DNA of 64,000 bases from Myxococcus stipitatus DSM 14675 (GTDB lineage: Bacteria; Myxococcota; Myxococcia; Myxococcales; Myxococcaceae): assembly GCF_000331735.1 (NCBI RefSeq), contig NC_020126.1, forward strand, positions 2,666,001 through 2,730,000. The letters are read 5' to 3'. This document shows, piece by piece, positions 16,557 through 25,696 of this stretch (position 1 is its first letter; every line of letters starts with the position of its first letter). Below the pieces are notes generated by a model, which was not told the DNA's origin, searched no databases, and was given only the letters and a program-made list of their open reading frames with translations. The position numbers were made by a program, and so were the translations under genes.

Positions 16557-19241
16557 ATGCGCATTGTCGTGGCGGTGTTGCTGTGGGCATCCGTGGCGGG
16601 GGCGGTGCAGTGGTCCGACGAGTTTTCGGTGGAGTCCCCTCGATATGGTCAGGTGTTGGCCCATGTCGGGGCGGCACGCGTTGCGACCGGGGGCGGCGTC
16701 AAGCTCCTGGTCTGGAGTGACGAGCGGTGGGGGGCACGGTCCGGCCCCGACCCGGTGGGGCCGGGTATCTTTGCCACGCGGATTGATGCCGACGGCAAGG
16801 TGATGGACCCGGCCGGCATCCTGGTGTTCTCCGGTCCAGGTGATCGAAGCCCTCCCGCGGTGACCTGGGATGGCCAGCAGTTCCTCATCGTCTGGAGGGA
16901 CTCGAGAGCGGGCCTTCAGGAGTCCATCTACGGCGCGAGGATGCGCGCCGATGGCACTGTCACCACACCGAAGGAGGGTTTTCTCATCTCCTCCTTTTCT
17001 CCGGCCACCGAGGGACGCATGGAGGCGCCACGGATTGCGACCTCCAGCGGCGTGAGCCTGGTCGTGTGGCAGCACGGTACGTCTGGCACCGACGACCTCG
17101 ATATCCTTGGGGCCCGTGTTCGCGACGACGGCGTCAGCCTGGACCCAAGCCCGCGGGTGCTCGTCTCCGCCGCCGGTCCGCAGGTGCGCCCCGCCGTCGT
17201 TGGTGGCCCGCTCGGCTTCCTGGTGACCTGGGCGGATGGCCGCCGTCCCTCGCCGGGGAATTCTCCGTTGGACATCTACGCCGCGCGGGTCGCCCTCTCT
17301 GGCGAGGTGTTGGACCCCGAGCACATCCCTGTCAGCGTCGTCGATGCCAGCGCCCAGATGAATCCGCAGCCCCTCTTCGATGGGACGAACTATCAGGTGA
17401 TGTGGCTCGATTCTCGAGACGCCACGAGCCATGGTGATGTCTTTGGGGGGCGGATCAGCCTCGAGGGCAAACCGCTGGATGGGACCGGGGTGCGCATCAC
17501 GCCTGTCCACAGTGAAGTCATCTCCAGCTTCTCGGCGGCCTTTGATGGGACGCAGACCTGGGTTGTCTGGAACACCTTCGCCCTCCCGCCCTCCTCTGCG
17601 AGAAGCTCCATCCTCGGGGGACGTTTCGGCACGGATGGTGTGGTGAAGGACGCGGAGCCGATACCTCTCTTCACCGAGGAGTCGTCCGCTCAGCTGCAGG
17701 AGGTGCTTGTCGATGGGCGAGGGATGCGGGGGGTGTGGCTTCAAACCACGGACTTTCATGGCGTCAAGTCTGGGCGTTTCGAGATGGATGGCCGACGGAT
17801 TGATGAGCAAGGCAGCTTCATCGCGCTGGGTGCCAACTCTCAAGGTCAGCCCAGGGTGGCCTCCACGGAAGGTTCCTCGCTCCTGGTATGGATTGACCAG
17901 ATTGGGGGCGAACCTCTCAGCCGTGCCGAAGTTCGGGCCCAGCGACTGGACGCGCGGGGGCAGCCGACGGGCGTCGTGACTCATTTGTTCCCAGGGGAGC
18001 ATCGAGACTTCCCTCGGATGACGGTAGGGGGCGGGAGCGGCGATTTCCTGGTGGCCTCGAGCCATCAGGGAGGCGCCCCTGAGCTCGCGACCCTCGAGGC
18101 CCAGCGACTGCGGTCCGACGGGACACTCATCGACGTACAGCCCCTCGGTCTCTCCAAGAGCGTGATTGTGAGCGATGCGTCTATCGCCAGAGCAGGGAAG
18201 GACTTCCTCGTGGTCTGGGCGGAGATGGCGGGTATCACAGGAGTCATGGTGCACGAGGACGGTTCGCTCTCGAGCCGCATTCCTTTCCCCAAGGTCAGCA
18301 CCGGCTCGCTCTTGCAGCTCCAGCCGCAGGTGGCTTTCAATGGCACCCACTTCCTGGTGGTGTGGACCGAGTCCTTCGAGGGTATCGCGGATGTTCGAGC
18401 CGCCCGGGTGAGCCCGACCGGGCAACTGGTGGATGTCGCAGCCCGAGTCGTCGCCAGAACAGACATGCAGAACATCAACCCGAACGTGGCGGCCCAGCCC
18501 CACGGCGACTTCCTGGTCACCTGGACGGACTATTCCGGCGGTGCCGCGAAGCCTGTCATCCGCGCCTCGCGCATGGGGGCCGACGGCACCCTGAAGGACC
18601 CAGGAGGGAAGCAGCTCTCCGCGGGTGACGTGGAGCAGCGCGGAGCTTCGCGACCGATGTTCGATGGCTCGGCCTTCACCGTCGTCTGGACGGAGGGAAC
18701 GGGGCTCTTCCTGGGCGCCAGGCTGGCGCGTGTGTCACTCGATGGCGTGGTGGTGACTCCCACGCCCGTGGACGTCGGGGCGGGCGATGACCACGTGTGG
18801 ATGGTGGATCTCGCCCTGCTCGCCCCGCACAAGGTGGTTGTCGTCTATCCGCGCTTCGACGCGGTGCCAGGGCTGTACACGTACCGGGCTCATGGGCGTG
18901 TGGCGACCTTGTCCGAGGTCGCGCCCGATGCGGGGCAGGACGCGGGAACGGGAGGAGGCACGGACGCGGGCCAGGACGCGGGAATGGGAGGTGGCGCGGA
19001 CTCGGGCCAGGACGCGGGAATGGGAGGCGGCGCGGACGCGGGCACGGACGGTGGGGCCGATGCTGGCGGCGACGCGGGCACGGATTCCGGCGGTGACGGT
19101 GGCTCACAGCCAGATGGCGGCGGTGTGTCCCAGGAGCGGCCCGGAGAGTCTGGTTGCGGATGCTCGGCGGCGGGCACGCCCCTCTGGGGAGTCTTGCCCT
19201 GGGTGCTGATGCTGCTGTGGCGCCGCTCGCGGGTGGAATAG
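16557..19241 (+). CDS. Large secreted protein with MYXO-CTERM sorting tail
   Basis: An 894-aa exported protein. ATG 16557 follows GAGGGGGA and gives a short signal peptide (MRIVVAVLLWASVAGA). Residues 20-790 consist of repeated strands of the type 'WDGQQFLIVWRDSR...GARMRADG', recurring about every 50-60 residues, as in beta-propeller-like secreted proteins. Residues 795-865 are a low-complexity stalk of Asp-Ala-Gly repeats. The tail GCGCSAAG, a hydrophobic segment (TPLWGVLPWVLMLLW) and RRSR form a MYXO-CTERM domain: the Cys-containing motif, membrane helix and basic end by which myxobacteria anchor and sort surface proteins through a rhombosortase/myxosortase-type pathway. Function of the ectodomain is unknown. 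Confidence 0.9.
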   Translation: MRIVVAVLLWASVAGAVQWSDEFSVESPRYGQVLAHVGAARVATGGGVKLLVWSDERWGARSGPDPVGPGIFATRIDADGKVMDPAGILVFSGPGDRSPPAVTWDGQQFLIVWRDSRAGLQESIYGARMRADGTVTTPKEGFLISSFSPATEGRMEAPRIATSSGVSLVVWQHGTSGTDDLDILGARVRDDGVSLDPSPRVLVSAAGPQVRPAVVGGPLGFLVTWADGRRPSPGNSPLDIYAARVALSGEVLDPEHIPVSVVDASAQMNPQPLFDGTNYQVMWLDSRDATSHGDVFGGRISLEGKPLDGTGVRITPVHSEVISSFSAAFDGTQTWVVWNTFALPPSSARSSILGGRFGTDGVVKDAEPIPLFTEESSAQLQEVLVDGRGMRGVWLQTTDFHGVKSGRFEMDGRRIDEQGSFIALGANSQGQPRVASTEGSSLLVWIDQIGGEPLSRAEVRAQRLDARGQPTGVVTHLFPGEHRDFPRMTVGGGSGDFLVASSHQGGAPELATLEAQRLRSDGTLIDVQPLGLSKSVIVSDASIARAGKDFLVVWAEMAGITGVMVHEDGSLSSRIPFPKVSTGSLLQLQPQVAFNGTHFLVVWTESFEGIADVRAARVSPTGQLVDVAARVVARTDMQNINPNVAAQPHGDFLVTWTDYSGGAAKPVIRASRMGADGTLKDPGGKQLSAGDVEQRGASRPMFDGSAFTVVWTEGTGLFLGARLARVSLDGVVVTPTPVDVGAGDDHVWMVDLALLAPHKVVVVYPRFDAVPGLYTYRAHGRVATLSEVAPDAGQDAGTGGGTDAGQDAGMGGGADSGQDAGMGGGADAGTDGGADAGGDAGTDSGGDGGSQPDGGGVSQERPGESGCGCSAAGTPLWGVLPWVLMLLWRRSRVE

Positions 19242-19339
19242 AGCCGCGCTCCCAGCCTCTCTCCGGCAAGTCCAGCCAATGTGTGCGGAAGGGCTGGACC
19301 TGGCTGGCCGCGACGCGAGGATGCCCCAGGGCATCCGCC

Positions 19340-20320
19340 TCACTGCGTCGCGGCGCGCCGGCGGTGCTCACGCCGGTAGACGCCGGGGCTGCTCCCCTCC
19401 CAGCGCTTGAAGGCTCGATTGAATGAGGCTTCGCTCTGGTAGCCGATGACCGTCGCGAGTTCGGTCAACGGCGTCTCGCTCTCCCGGAGGAGCTGGGCGG
19501 CCTTCGTCATCCGCCACCGCGCGAGGTACTCCAGGGGCGGCTTTCCGACGAGCGAGGTGAAGCGGGCCGCGAAGCCGGAGCGAGAGAGGGCGACGGCCGA
19601 CGCGAGGCTCTCGACGGTCCACGGCTCGGCGGGGCGTTCATGGATGAGCGCGAGCGCCTTTCCAATCCGTGGGTCCGCGAGCGCACCGAGCCCCGGCTCG
19701 TGGTCCTGGCTGGATTCGAGGTGGAGGCGCAGGGCCTGCACGAGCAGGATGTCCGCGAGCCGGCTCATGATGACGGTCGCCCCCGGGCTGGGCGAGGTGC
19801 TCTCGGTGATGATCAACTGCGCCGCCGCCGCGAGGGATGGCGCCTCCGCGGTGACGTGGACGAGTCGAGGGAGCCGCTCGAACAGCAGCGCGTGCGGCGC
19901 GGCGCCTGGCCGGAAGGAGCCGGCGACCACGCAGGTGCGTTCTCCGTGGCCGCCGAGGTGTATCGGCCCCAAGCCCAGGGCGCTCTGGCATTCGTCGTGT
20001 TCGAGCAGGTGGAGCGGGCTGCCTTCCGCGTCGCGGAGGGTGTGGCTGACGCCTTGGGGGAGCACGGCCAGGTCTCCGCTCGAGAGGGTGATTGGGGCCG
20101 GGAGTCCCTCGACGTCCAGGCGCGCGCTTCCATGCGCGAGGAGGATGAGGTGCGCGCAGGCCTGCTCACAGAACTGGAGGCCCCAGGGCGCGGACAACTC
20201 GAGGCGGCCATACATGAGGGTCGACAGACGCATCGAGTCCAGCACATCGGCGAGGACATCCGGGCCGTGTGTCTCACGTGGCCCTGGACGCCCTGCCAAT
20301 TCTTTTGGACGGGATGACAT
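19340..20320 (-). CDS. AraC-family transcriptional regulator with cupin_6 sensor domain
   Basis: A 326-aa regulator read from ATG 20320 (MSSRPKELAGR). Residues 25-200 match the AraC-binding-like cupin (cupin_6) domain, with WGLQFCEQACAHLILLAHGSA and SGDLAVLPQGVSHTL. The C-terminal 100 residues hold two helix-turn-helix units (VESLASAVALSRSGFAARF and LTELATVIGYQSEASFNRAF) and the AraC signature. It is divergent from the Old Yellow Enzyme gene with only 34 bases between start codons, so it probably controls that gene in response to an electrophile or other small molecule. A second regulator of the same architecture lies at 40755-41690. Confidence 0.9.
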   Translation of the reverse strand: MSSRPKELAGRPGPRETHGPDVLADVLDSMRLSTLMYGRLELSAPWGLQFCEQACAHLILLAHGSARLDVEGLPAPITLSSGDLAVLPQGVSHTLRDAEGSPLHLLEHDECQSALGLGPIHLGGHGERTCVVAGSFRPGAAPHALLFERLPRLVHVTAEAPSLAAAAQLIITESTSPSPGATVIMSRLADILLVQALRLHLESSQDHEPGLGALADPRIGKALALIHERPAEPWTVESLASAVALSRSGFAARFTSLVGKPPLEYLARWRMTKAAQLLRESETPLTELATVIGYQSEASFNRAFKRWEGSSPGVYRREHRRRAATQ

Positions 20321-20354
20321 GGTGTGTCCATAGCGGCCTTGGCATTCCCTGGCC

Positions 20355-21443
20355 ATGTCAAACACATCGATGCTGTTGTCTCCCTTTCGTGTCGGCCGGC
20401 TCGAGCTGAAGAACCGGATGGTGATGGCGCCCATGACGCGCGGCAGGGCGCTCGTCGCGGGCAACGTGCCCAATCCCCTGGCGCCGACCTACTACGCACA
20501 GCGGGCCTCCGCCGGGCTCCTCATCACCGAGGCGACCCAGGTCAGTCCTCAAGGCGTGGGGTACATCCGCACGCCGGGCCTGCACTCGCCGGAACAGGTC
20601 GCGGGATGGAGGAGGGTGACGGAGGCGGTCCACGACGCGGGCGGGGTCATCTTCGCGCAGTTGTGGCACGTGGGCCGTGTCTCGCATCCGGACTTCCACG
20701 AGGGGCGCCTGCCCGTGGCGCCGTCGGCCATCGGATACGAGGGGGAGGTCTTCACGTTCCAGGGGAAGAAGCGTGTCGTGACGCCGAGGGCGCTGGAGAC
20801 CCAGGAGCTTCCCGGCATCGTCGAGCAGTTCCGGCGAGCGGCGGAGAACGCCAAGGACGCGGGCTTCGATGGTGTCGAGGTTCACGGCAGCAATGGCTAC
20901 CTGCTGGACCAGTTCCTGCGGGATGGCTCGAACCAGCGCACGGATGCGTATGGTGGGAGCATCGAGAACCGGGCGCGCTTCCCGCTGGAAGTGGCGCGCG
21001 CGGTGGTGGAGGTCTGGGGCGCGGAGCGGGTGGGGTATCGGCTCCTGCCGCAGTCCTTCCCTTATTCGGGCGTGATGGACTCCACGCCGGTCGAGACGTT
21101 CACCTATATGGCGCGAGCGCTGAATCGGTTGGGGCTGGGCTACCTGCACGTCACCGAGTCCGTGTCGGGCCCGGGAACTCCGAGCCCGGAGAAACGCATC
21201 TCCCCGAAGCTGCGCGAGGTGTTCCAGGGCACGTTCCTGGTCAACGGCGGCTACGACGCGAGGACCGGGGAATCGGCCTTGGTGAAGGGAGAGGCGGACC
21301 TCGTGGCGTACGGCGTGCCGTTCCTCTCGAACCCGGACCTGCCCGAGCGCTTCCGGCGACAGGCCCCGCTCAACCCCGCCGACGCCTCCACTTTTTTCAC
21401 GGGCGACGAGAAGGGCTACGCGGACTACCCGGCGCTGGGTTGA
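20355..21443 (+). CDS. Old Yellow Enzyme family FMN-dependent alkene reductase
   Basis: A 362-aa FMN flavoprotein that reduces activated C=C bonds (enones, maleimides, nitro-compounds) with NAD(P)H. Family marks: NRMVMAPMTRGRA near the start, ITEATQVSPQG, and AQLWHVGR at 101-108. The substrate-binding pair and proton donor are His 177, Asn 180 and Tyr 182 in VEVHGSNGYLLDQF, followed by GGSIENRARF. The His/Asn pair is that of classical (NemA/OYE-like) enzymes. Length is typical. A second ATG at 20370 is possible. The divergent AraC-type regulator immediately upstream suggests inducible detoxification of electrophiles. Confidence 0.95.
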   Translation: MSNTSMLLSPFRVGRLELKNRMVMAPMTRGRALVAGNVPNPLAPTYYAQRASAGLLITEATQVSPQGVGYIRTPGLHSPEQVAGWRRVTEAVHDAGGVIFAQLWHVGRVSHPDFHEGRLPVAPSAIGYEGEVFTFQGKKRVVTPRALETQELPGIVEQFRRAAENAKDAGFDGVEVHGSNGYLLDQFLRDGSNQRTDAYGGSIENRARFPLEVARAVVEVWGAERVGYRLLPQSFPYSGVMDSTPVETFTYMARALNRLGLGYLHVTESVSGPGTPSPEKRISPKLREVFQGTFLVNGGYDARTGESALVKGEADLVAYGVPFLSNPDLPERFRRQAPLNPADASTFFTGDEKGYADYPALG

Positions 21444-21482
21444 GTCGGCGCACTCGGGATGCATCGCGGGAGGGCGTGCCGC

Positions 21483-21607
21483 CTGAAGCAGCGCGTCGAC
21501 GAGTCCAGGGGGATGCCTGGGCGGGCGTGGGCTTGCTCACCGGTGGCGCGCTGAAGCAGCGCATCGGCGAGTCCGGAGCGAAGTCAGGAATGTGTGGGCT
21601 TGCTCAC
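21483..21607. repeat. Imperfect tandem duplication of about 68 bp
   Basis: CTGAAGCAGCGC(G/A)TCG(A/G)CGAGTCC occurs at 21483 and again at 21551, and GTGGGCTTGCTCAC follows each copy at about the same distance (ending 21540 and 21607). The two units are partly diverged in between. They lie in the gap between the converging OYE and suhB genes. Confidence 0.7.
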
Positions 21608-21626
21608 GGATCGACGCCGGTCGGCA

Positions 21627-22454
21627 TCACGCGCGCGGCGTCCAGCCCATCTCGTCGATGAAGCTCTTGGCTTCGGAGAGCAGCACCGGGGCGAGCGCGG
21701 GCGCGGAGGCGATGACATCCCCGCGCATCACGTTGAAGGGCGCACCGGTGACGTGGCGGATGACACCTCCGGCCTCCTCCACCAGCAGCGCACCGGCGGC
21801 GATGTCCCACGGCTTGAGGCCGAACTCGAAGAAGCCATCGAACCGGCCCGCGGCCACATAGGCCAGGTCCATGGCGGCGCTGCCCGTGCGGCGCATGCCC
21901 TGGGCTCGCAGGACGAAGCGGGTGAAGAGGCCCACGGGGCCCTCGGGGCGCTCTCGCACGTCGTACGGAAAGCCCGTGCACAGGAGCGCCTGGTTCAGCG
22001 AGGCGACGCTGCTGGCTCGCAGCGGCCGGCCATTGAGCGTGGCGCCTTCTCCCTTCGCGGCTGAGAAGAGCTCGTCGAGCATCGGGTCATACACCGCCCC
22101 CGCGAGCATTCCGTCCGGGCCCTCCACCGCGACGCTGACGCAGAAGTGCGGCACGCGGTGGGCGTAGTTCGTCGTGCCGTCGAGCGGGTCCACCAGCCAG
22201 CGCAGTCCATCCGTGCCCGCGCTGGCGCCGCTCTCCTCGGCGAGGATGGCGTGCGTGGGGTGGCGCTCGCGGATGAACGCGAGCAGCGCCTCCTCCGAGG
22301 CCCGGTCCGCGTCCGTCACCAGGTCGATGCCGCCCTTGAGCTCGATGATGCGCTCGCCCAGGAAGCGGTCGGCGAGGATGCGCCCAGCCAGTCGGGCTCC
22401 CTCCTCCGCGGTGCGGCGCAGGGCGGCGGGAGTCTCGAGGGCTTTGGCAACCAT
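21627..22454 (-). CDS. suhB: Inositol-monophosphatase family phosphatase
   Basis: A 275-aa Mg2+/Li+-sensitive phosphatase fold that hydrolyses inositol-1-phosphate or related sugar phosphates. Metal-site motifs are complete: Glu 73/74 in ILAEES, DPLDGTTNYAH at 89-99, and WDIAAG with Asp 217. Size is normal for SuhB-type proteins. It is the last gene of a leftward operon, 27 bases after the TlpA-like gene stop, downstream of peptidoglycan-recycling genes; whether it acts on a cell-wall-derived phosphate or on inositol phosphate is not shown. Confidence 0.92.
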   Translation of the reverse strand: MVAKALETPAALRRTAEEGARLAGRILADRFLGERIIELKGGIDLVTDADRASEEALLAFIRERHPTHAILAEESGASAGTDGLRWLVDPLDGTTNYAHRVPHFCVSVAVEGPDGMLAGAVYDPMLDELFSAAKGEGATLNGRPLRASSVASLNQALLCTGFPYDVRERPEGPVGLFTRFVLRAQGMRRTGSAAMDLAYVAAGRFDGFFEFGLKPWDIAAGALLVEEAGGVIRHVTGAPFNVMRGDVIASAPALAPVLLSEAKSFIDEMGWTPRA

Positions 22455-22481
22455 GATGACGTGCCTCCTGAAGCGTGCGAG

Positions 22482-23039
22482 CTACGGCGCCGGCTCGGCC
22501 AGCAGCGCCTCGATTTCCGACTGGTACTTGGTGAGGAAGTCCTCACCGAATCCCTCATGGACGAAGCGCACCACGCCGCGCTTGTCGATGAGATACATCG
22601 TGGGCATCCCGCGAACCTTGAGCGTGCGCTCGGCCACCTGGGCGTTCTGGTCCAGGAGGATGGGCAGCGAGACCTTCACCTCCTTCAAGAACGGCGCGAC
22701 GGCCCTCGGGTCTTCGTCCACATTGAGCGCGTAGACCTTGAGGCCCCGGCTCGCATACTCGCGGCCCAGGTTCTCGTAGAAGGGCAGCGCGTCCCGGCAG
22801 GGCTCACACCACGTGGCCCACACGTCGAGCAGCACCACGCTGCCCCGGTCGCTCGTCAGGTCATACGGCTCGCCGCCCGGGTAGCGCGTCACCTGGAAGG
22901 ACAGCGGCTCCGAGCGACCCGCCGCGCCCTCGGGCGCCCCAGGGCCACCCGGCTTGTCCGTCGTGAGCGGCGGCATCTTGGAGCGGGCACAGCCCGTGAG
23001 CGACAGGGCACCGATGAGGACCGGGAGCAGGAGGCGCAT
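22482..23039 (-). CDS. TlpA-like thioredoxin-fold lipoprotein
   Basis: A 185-aa lipoprotein (signal ending ALSLTGC, Cys 17) with a TlpA/ResA-type thioredoxin domain. The redox motif is WCEPC with Cys 78 and Cys 81, preceded by LLDVWATW and followed by the cis-Pro loop GMPTMYLID. Such proteins reduce disulfides outside the cytoplasm, for example in cytochrome c maturation. ATG 23039 is one base from the mpl stop, so it is co-transcribed with mpl, an odd partnership of an extracytoplasmic redox protein with a cytosolic ligase. Confidence 0.92.
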   Translation of the reverse strand: MRLLLPVLIGALSLTGCARSKMPPLTTDKPGGPGAPEGAAGRSEPLSFQVTRYPGGEPYDLTSDRGSVVLLDVWATWCEPCRDALPFYENLGREYASRGLKVYALNVDEDPRAVAPFLKEVKVSLPILLDQNAQVAERTLKVRGMPTMYLIDKRGVVRFVHEGFGEDFLTKYQSEIEALLAEPAP

Positions 23040-23040
23040 G

Positions 23041-24513
23041 TCAGGCAGTCTCCCCCGCGCGAGCCCTCAGCGCCACGAGCAGCTTCTCGATGAAGCCGCC
23101 AAACGCGCCGTTGCTCATCACGAGCAGGATGTCTCCCGCGCGTGACTCGCGAGCGACCAGGTCCACGAGGGACTGCACGTCGGTGGAGCCCTCGGCCGCG
23201 ATGCCCTGGGCCTGGAGGTCCTTCACCAGCCGAGGCACGTCGAGCTCCTCGCCGACGGGCACCTTGTCATGCCGCTCCGGCACCTTGAGGCTCGCGCGGG
23301 CCGCGCCGGTGAAGGCGTGGGCGTAGTCCTCCTGGTGGATGTTGCGACGGCTGGTGTTGGAGCGGGGCTCGAAGATGGCCCACAGCCGGCGCTCGGGGTA
23401 GCGGTGGTGGATGGCGGCGATGGTCTCTCGCACCGCCGTGGGGTGGTGCGCGAAGTCGTCCACCACCAGGATTCCACTCGGCTCGCCGCGCGGCTCCTGC
23501 CGGCGCTTCACGCCTTGGAATGTCGACAGGCCCTTGGCGATTTCGTCGAACGTCAATCCCAGCCCGCGCGCGGCGGCGATGACGGACAGCGCGTTCTCCA
23601 CGTTGTGCAGCCCGCCCATGGGCAGCACCACCGTGCCGAGCACCTGGCCCTTCTCCACCACCTGGAAGCGCGCACCCTCGGCGCCGAAGGACACGTCGCG
23701 AGGGACGTAGTCCGCGTCCGCGCCTTCCTTCGCGATGTACGTGATGACTCGGCCCTGGCAGCCCTCGCGCGCGAGCTTCACGGCGTTGGGGTACGCGGCG
23801 CAGACGATGAGCTGCCCGTCCTGGGGGATGAGCCGGACGAACTTCTGGAACGTGGCCTCGTAGTGGGGCAGGTCCTTGAAGATGTCCGCGTGGTCGAACT
23901 CCACGCTCGTGAGGATGGCCGTGCGCGGGCGGTAGTGGAGGAACTTGGAGCCCTTGTCCCAGTAGGCCGTGTCGTACTCGTCGCCCTCGACGACGAAGTG
24001 CGCGCCCTTCCCCACGCGGTAGTTGCCCGCGTAGTTCTGGGTGACGCCGCCCACGAGGAACGACGGGTCCTTGCCCGCCTCGACGAGGACGTGCGCCATC
24101 ATCGACGACGTCGTCGTCTTGCCGTGGGTGCCGGCGACGACGACGGAGTGGGCTCGCTCCAGGAAGAGGGAGCCCAGGGCCGCGGGGAAGCTCATCTGCT
24201 TGAGGCCGCGCTCGCGGGCGGCGGTGGCCTCGGGGTTCACGCGGCGGATGACGTTGCCGATGATGACGAGGTCCGGCTTCGCGGCGTCCAGGTTCTCCGG
24301 CCGGTACGGCGACGACGCGGGGATGCCCCACGCCTCGAGCATGTCGCTCATGGGCGGGTAGACATTCTCGTCGCTGCCGGTGACTTCGTAGCCCGCGGCC
24401 TTGAGCATGCCGGCGAAGGAGCCCATGCCCGTGCCTGCCACGCCCACCAGGTGGACGCGGCGCACGCTGCCGGGTTCGAGGGTGTCGAGGACGTTGCCGT
24501 TGTCGTCAGCCAT
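23041..24513 (-). CDS. mpl: UDP-N-acetylmuramate:L-Ala-gamma-D-Glu-meso-DAP ligase
   Basis: A 490-aa Mur-ligase-family enzyme that attaches recycled tri-, tetra- or pentapeptide to UDP-MurNAc, saving cell-wall peptides. The N-terminal Rossmann domain starts RRVHLVGVAGTGMGSFAGML. The ATP loop is GTHGKTT at 128-134, with VVEGDEYDTAYWDKGSKFLHY typical of Mpl rather than MurC, then DDFAHHPTAV and FEPRSNTSRRN. ATG 24513 overlaps the upstream serine-hydrolase stop by 8 bases, so the two are translationally coupled. The neighbouring ldcA gene supplies another step of the same recycling route. Confidence 0.95.
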   Translation of the reverse strand: MADDNGNVLDTLEPGSVRRVHLVGVAGTGMGSFAGMLKAAGYEVTGSDENVYPPMSDMLEAWGIPASSPYRPENLDAAKPDLVIIGNVIRRVNPEATAARERGLKQMSFPAALGSLFLERAHSVVVAGTHGKTTTSSMMAHVLVEAGKDPSFLVGGVTQNYAGNYRVGKGAHFVVEGDEYDTAYWDKGSKFLHYRPRTAILTSVEFDHADIFKDLPHYEATFQKFVRLIPQDGQLIVCAAYPNAVKLAREGCQGRVITYIAKEGADADYVPRDVSFGAEGARFQVVEKGQVLGTVVLPMGGLHNVENALSVIAAARGLGLTFDEIAKGLSTFQGVKRRQEPRGEPSGILVVDDFAHHPTAVRETIAAIHHRYPERRLWAIFEPRSNTSRRNIHQEDYAHAFTGAARASLKVPERHDKVPVGEELDVPRLVKDLQAQGIAAEGSTDVQSLVDLVARESRAGDILLVMSNGAFGGFIEKLLVALRARAGETA

Positions 24514-25696
24514 GTGTTCCCTGCGAGGTAGCGGTGAGGCCGAGCGCCTCCACGACGAAGTCATGGAAGACGGGCCGGAAGTCGCGGATGCGCACCTCTT
24601 GGCGTCCGAGCGCCACGCGGTTGGTGACCAGCGCCACCACCAGCGAGCGGCGCAGGTCCACCCAGAGGCTCGTTCCGGTGAAGCCCAGGTGCCCGACGGC
24701 GCCCGGAGGGGAGTCGCCCAGGAAGCGGCCCGCGCTGGAGCCGACCTTCGAGGGGGAGTCGAAGCCCATGGAGCGGGTGCTGCCCTCCACGAGCGGGTCC
24801 GTGGCGAGCACGCGGTGCCAGAGCGGCCCGGGCGCGAGCGCGGAGTGCTTGCCGGAGCAGCCCTCCAGGATGGCTTGTCCGAAGCGGGCCACGTCCACCG
24901 CGGTGCCGAAGAGGCCCGCGTGTCCGGCGACGCCGTCCATCACCCAGGCGTTGTCGTCATCGACTTCACCCAGGCGCGTGGGCTGGGTGGGCACGTTGCT
25001 CCACAGGGTCTCCTGGCCGGGCGCGGGCTCGCGGGGACGCGTGGCGCCGGTGGGGGCGGGGAGGGCGTCGGCGGGGAAGTCGGTGAGGCGGTGGAAGCGG
25101 GCGGTGAGGTCGAGCGGCTCGGCGACGTGGCGCGAGAAGAGCGTGTCGAGCGGGGCGTTGGCGGCGCGGGAGAGAATCTCACCGAGGAGGATGAAGCCCA
25201 CGTCGCTGTACGCCGAGCGGGTGCGCGGTGGGGCGGCGAGTGGGGTGTGGGCCGCCGCCTGGATGACCTCGTCGCGGACCCGGGCGCGGGTGGCCGAGGG
25301 GCAGGTGGCGTCGAGCAACTCGGGGTGCTGGGTGAGGGCCTGGGCGAAGAAGGGGACGAAGGGGGGCAGGCCGGAGCGGTGGTAGAGCAGGTCCGCGACG
25401 GTGGCGCCCGCGTCGCCCACGGGGGTGTTCGGGAAGAAGCGGGACACGAGGGTATCGGGTCCGACCTTTCCCTCGGTCCACAGGCGGAGGAACAGGGCCG
25501 TCGTGCTGAGGACCTTGGTGAGCGACGCGAGGTCGAAGCGCGTGTCGCCCCTGACGTTGCCGGCGACGCCGCCGAAGACCTGGACGCCCCGGTGGAGGAC
25601 GACGGCCTGGGCGGCGGGGAAGACGTCGATGTTCACGGCTTCGTCGAGGAGCGTCTGGAGGACGGCGACGGGGTGCTGCTCTGGAGGAATGCTCAT
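24506..25696 (-). CDS. Serine hydrolase of the beta-lactamase/class C PBP family
   Basis: A 396-aa PF00144 protein without a recognisable signal peptide, so probably cytosolic. The nucleophile motif is SLTK (Ser 58, Lys 61), the second motif is YSD at 163-165 and a Gly-rich HLGFTGTS near residue 350 takes the place of the KTG box. Related enzymes are esterases, D-aminopeptidases or peptidoglycan-peptide hydrolases. Gene order (overlap of 4 bases with ldcA upstream and 8 bases with mpl downstream) makes a role in trimming recycled muropeptides likely, but this is inference from context. Confidence 0.92.
   Translation of the reverse strand: MSIPPEQHPVAVLQTLLDEAVNIDVFPAAQAVVLHRGVQVFGGVAGNVRGDTRFDLASLTKVLSTTALFLRLWTEGKVGPDTLVSRFFPNTPVGDAGATVADLLYHRSGLPPFVPFFAQALTQHPELLDATCPSATRARVRDEVIQAAAHTPLAAPPRTRSAYSDVGFILLGEILSRAANAPLDTLFSRHVAEPLDLTARFHRLTDFPADALPAPTGATRPREPAPGQETLWSNVPTQPTRLGEVDDDNAWVMDGVAGHAGLFGTAVDVARFGQAILEGCSGKHSALAPGPLWHRVLATDPLVEGSTRSMGFDSPSKVGSSAGRFLGDSPPGAVGHLGFTGTSLWVDLRRSLVVALVTNRVALGRQEVRIRDFRPVFHDFVVEALGLTATSQGTHG

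Noticed and set aside
18930-19110. Repeated GCGGGAATGGGAGG-like units resembling a repeat array
   Set aside because: In-frame Asp-Ala-Gly stalk coding sequence of the MYXO-CTERM protein. No CRISPR-like constant repeats or unique spacers are present anywhere in the window.
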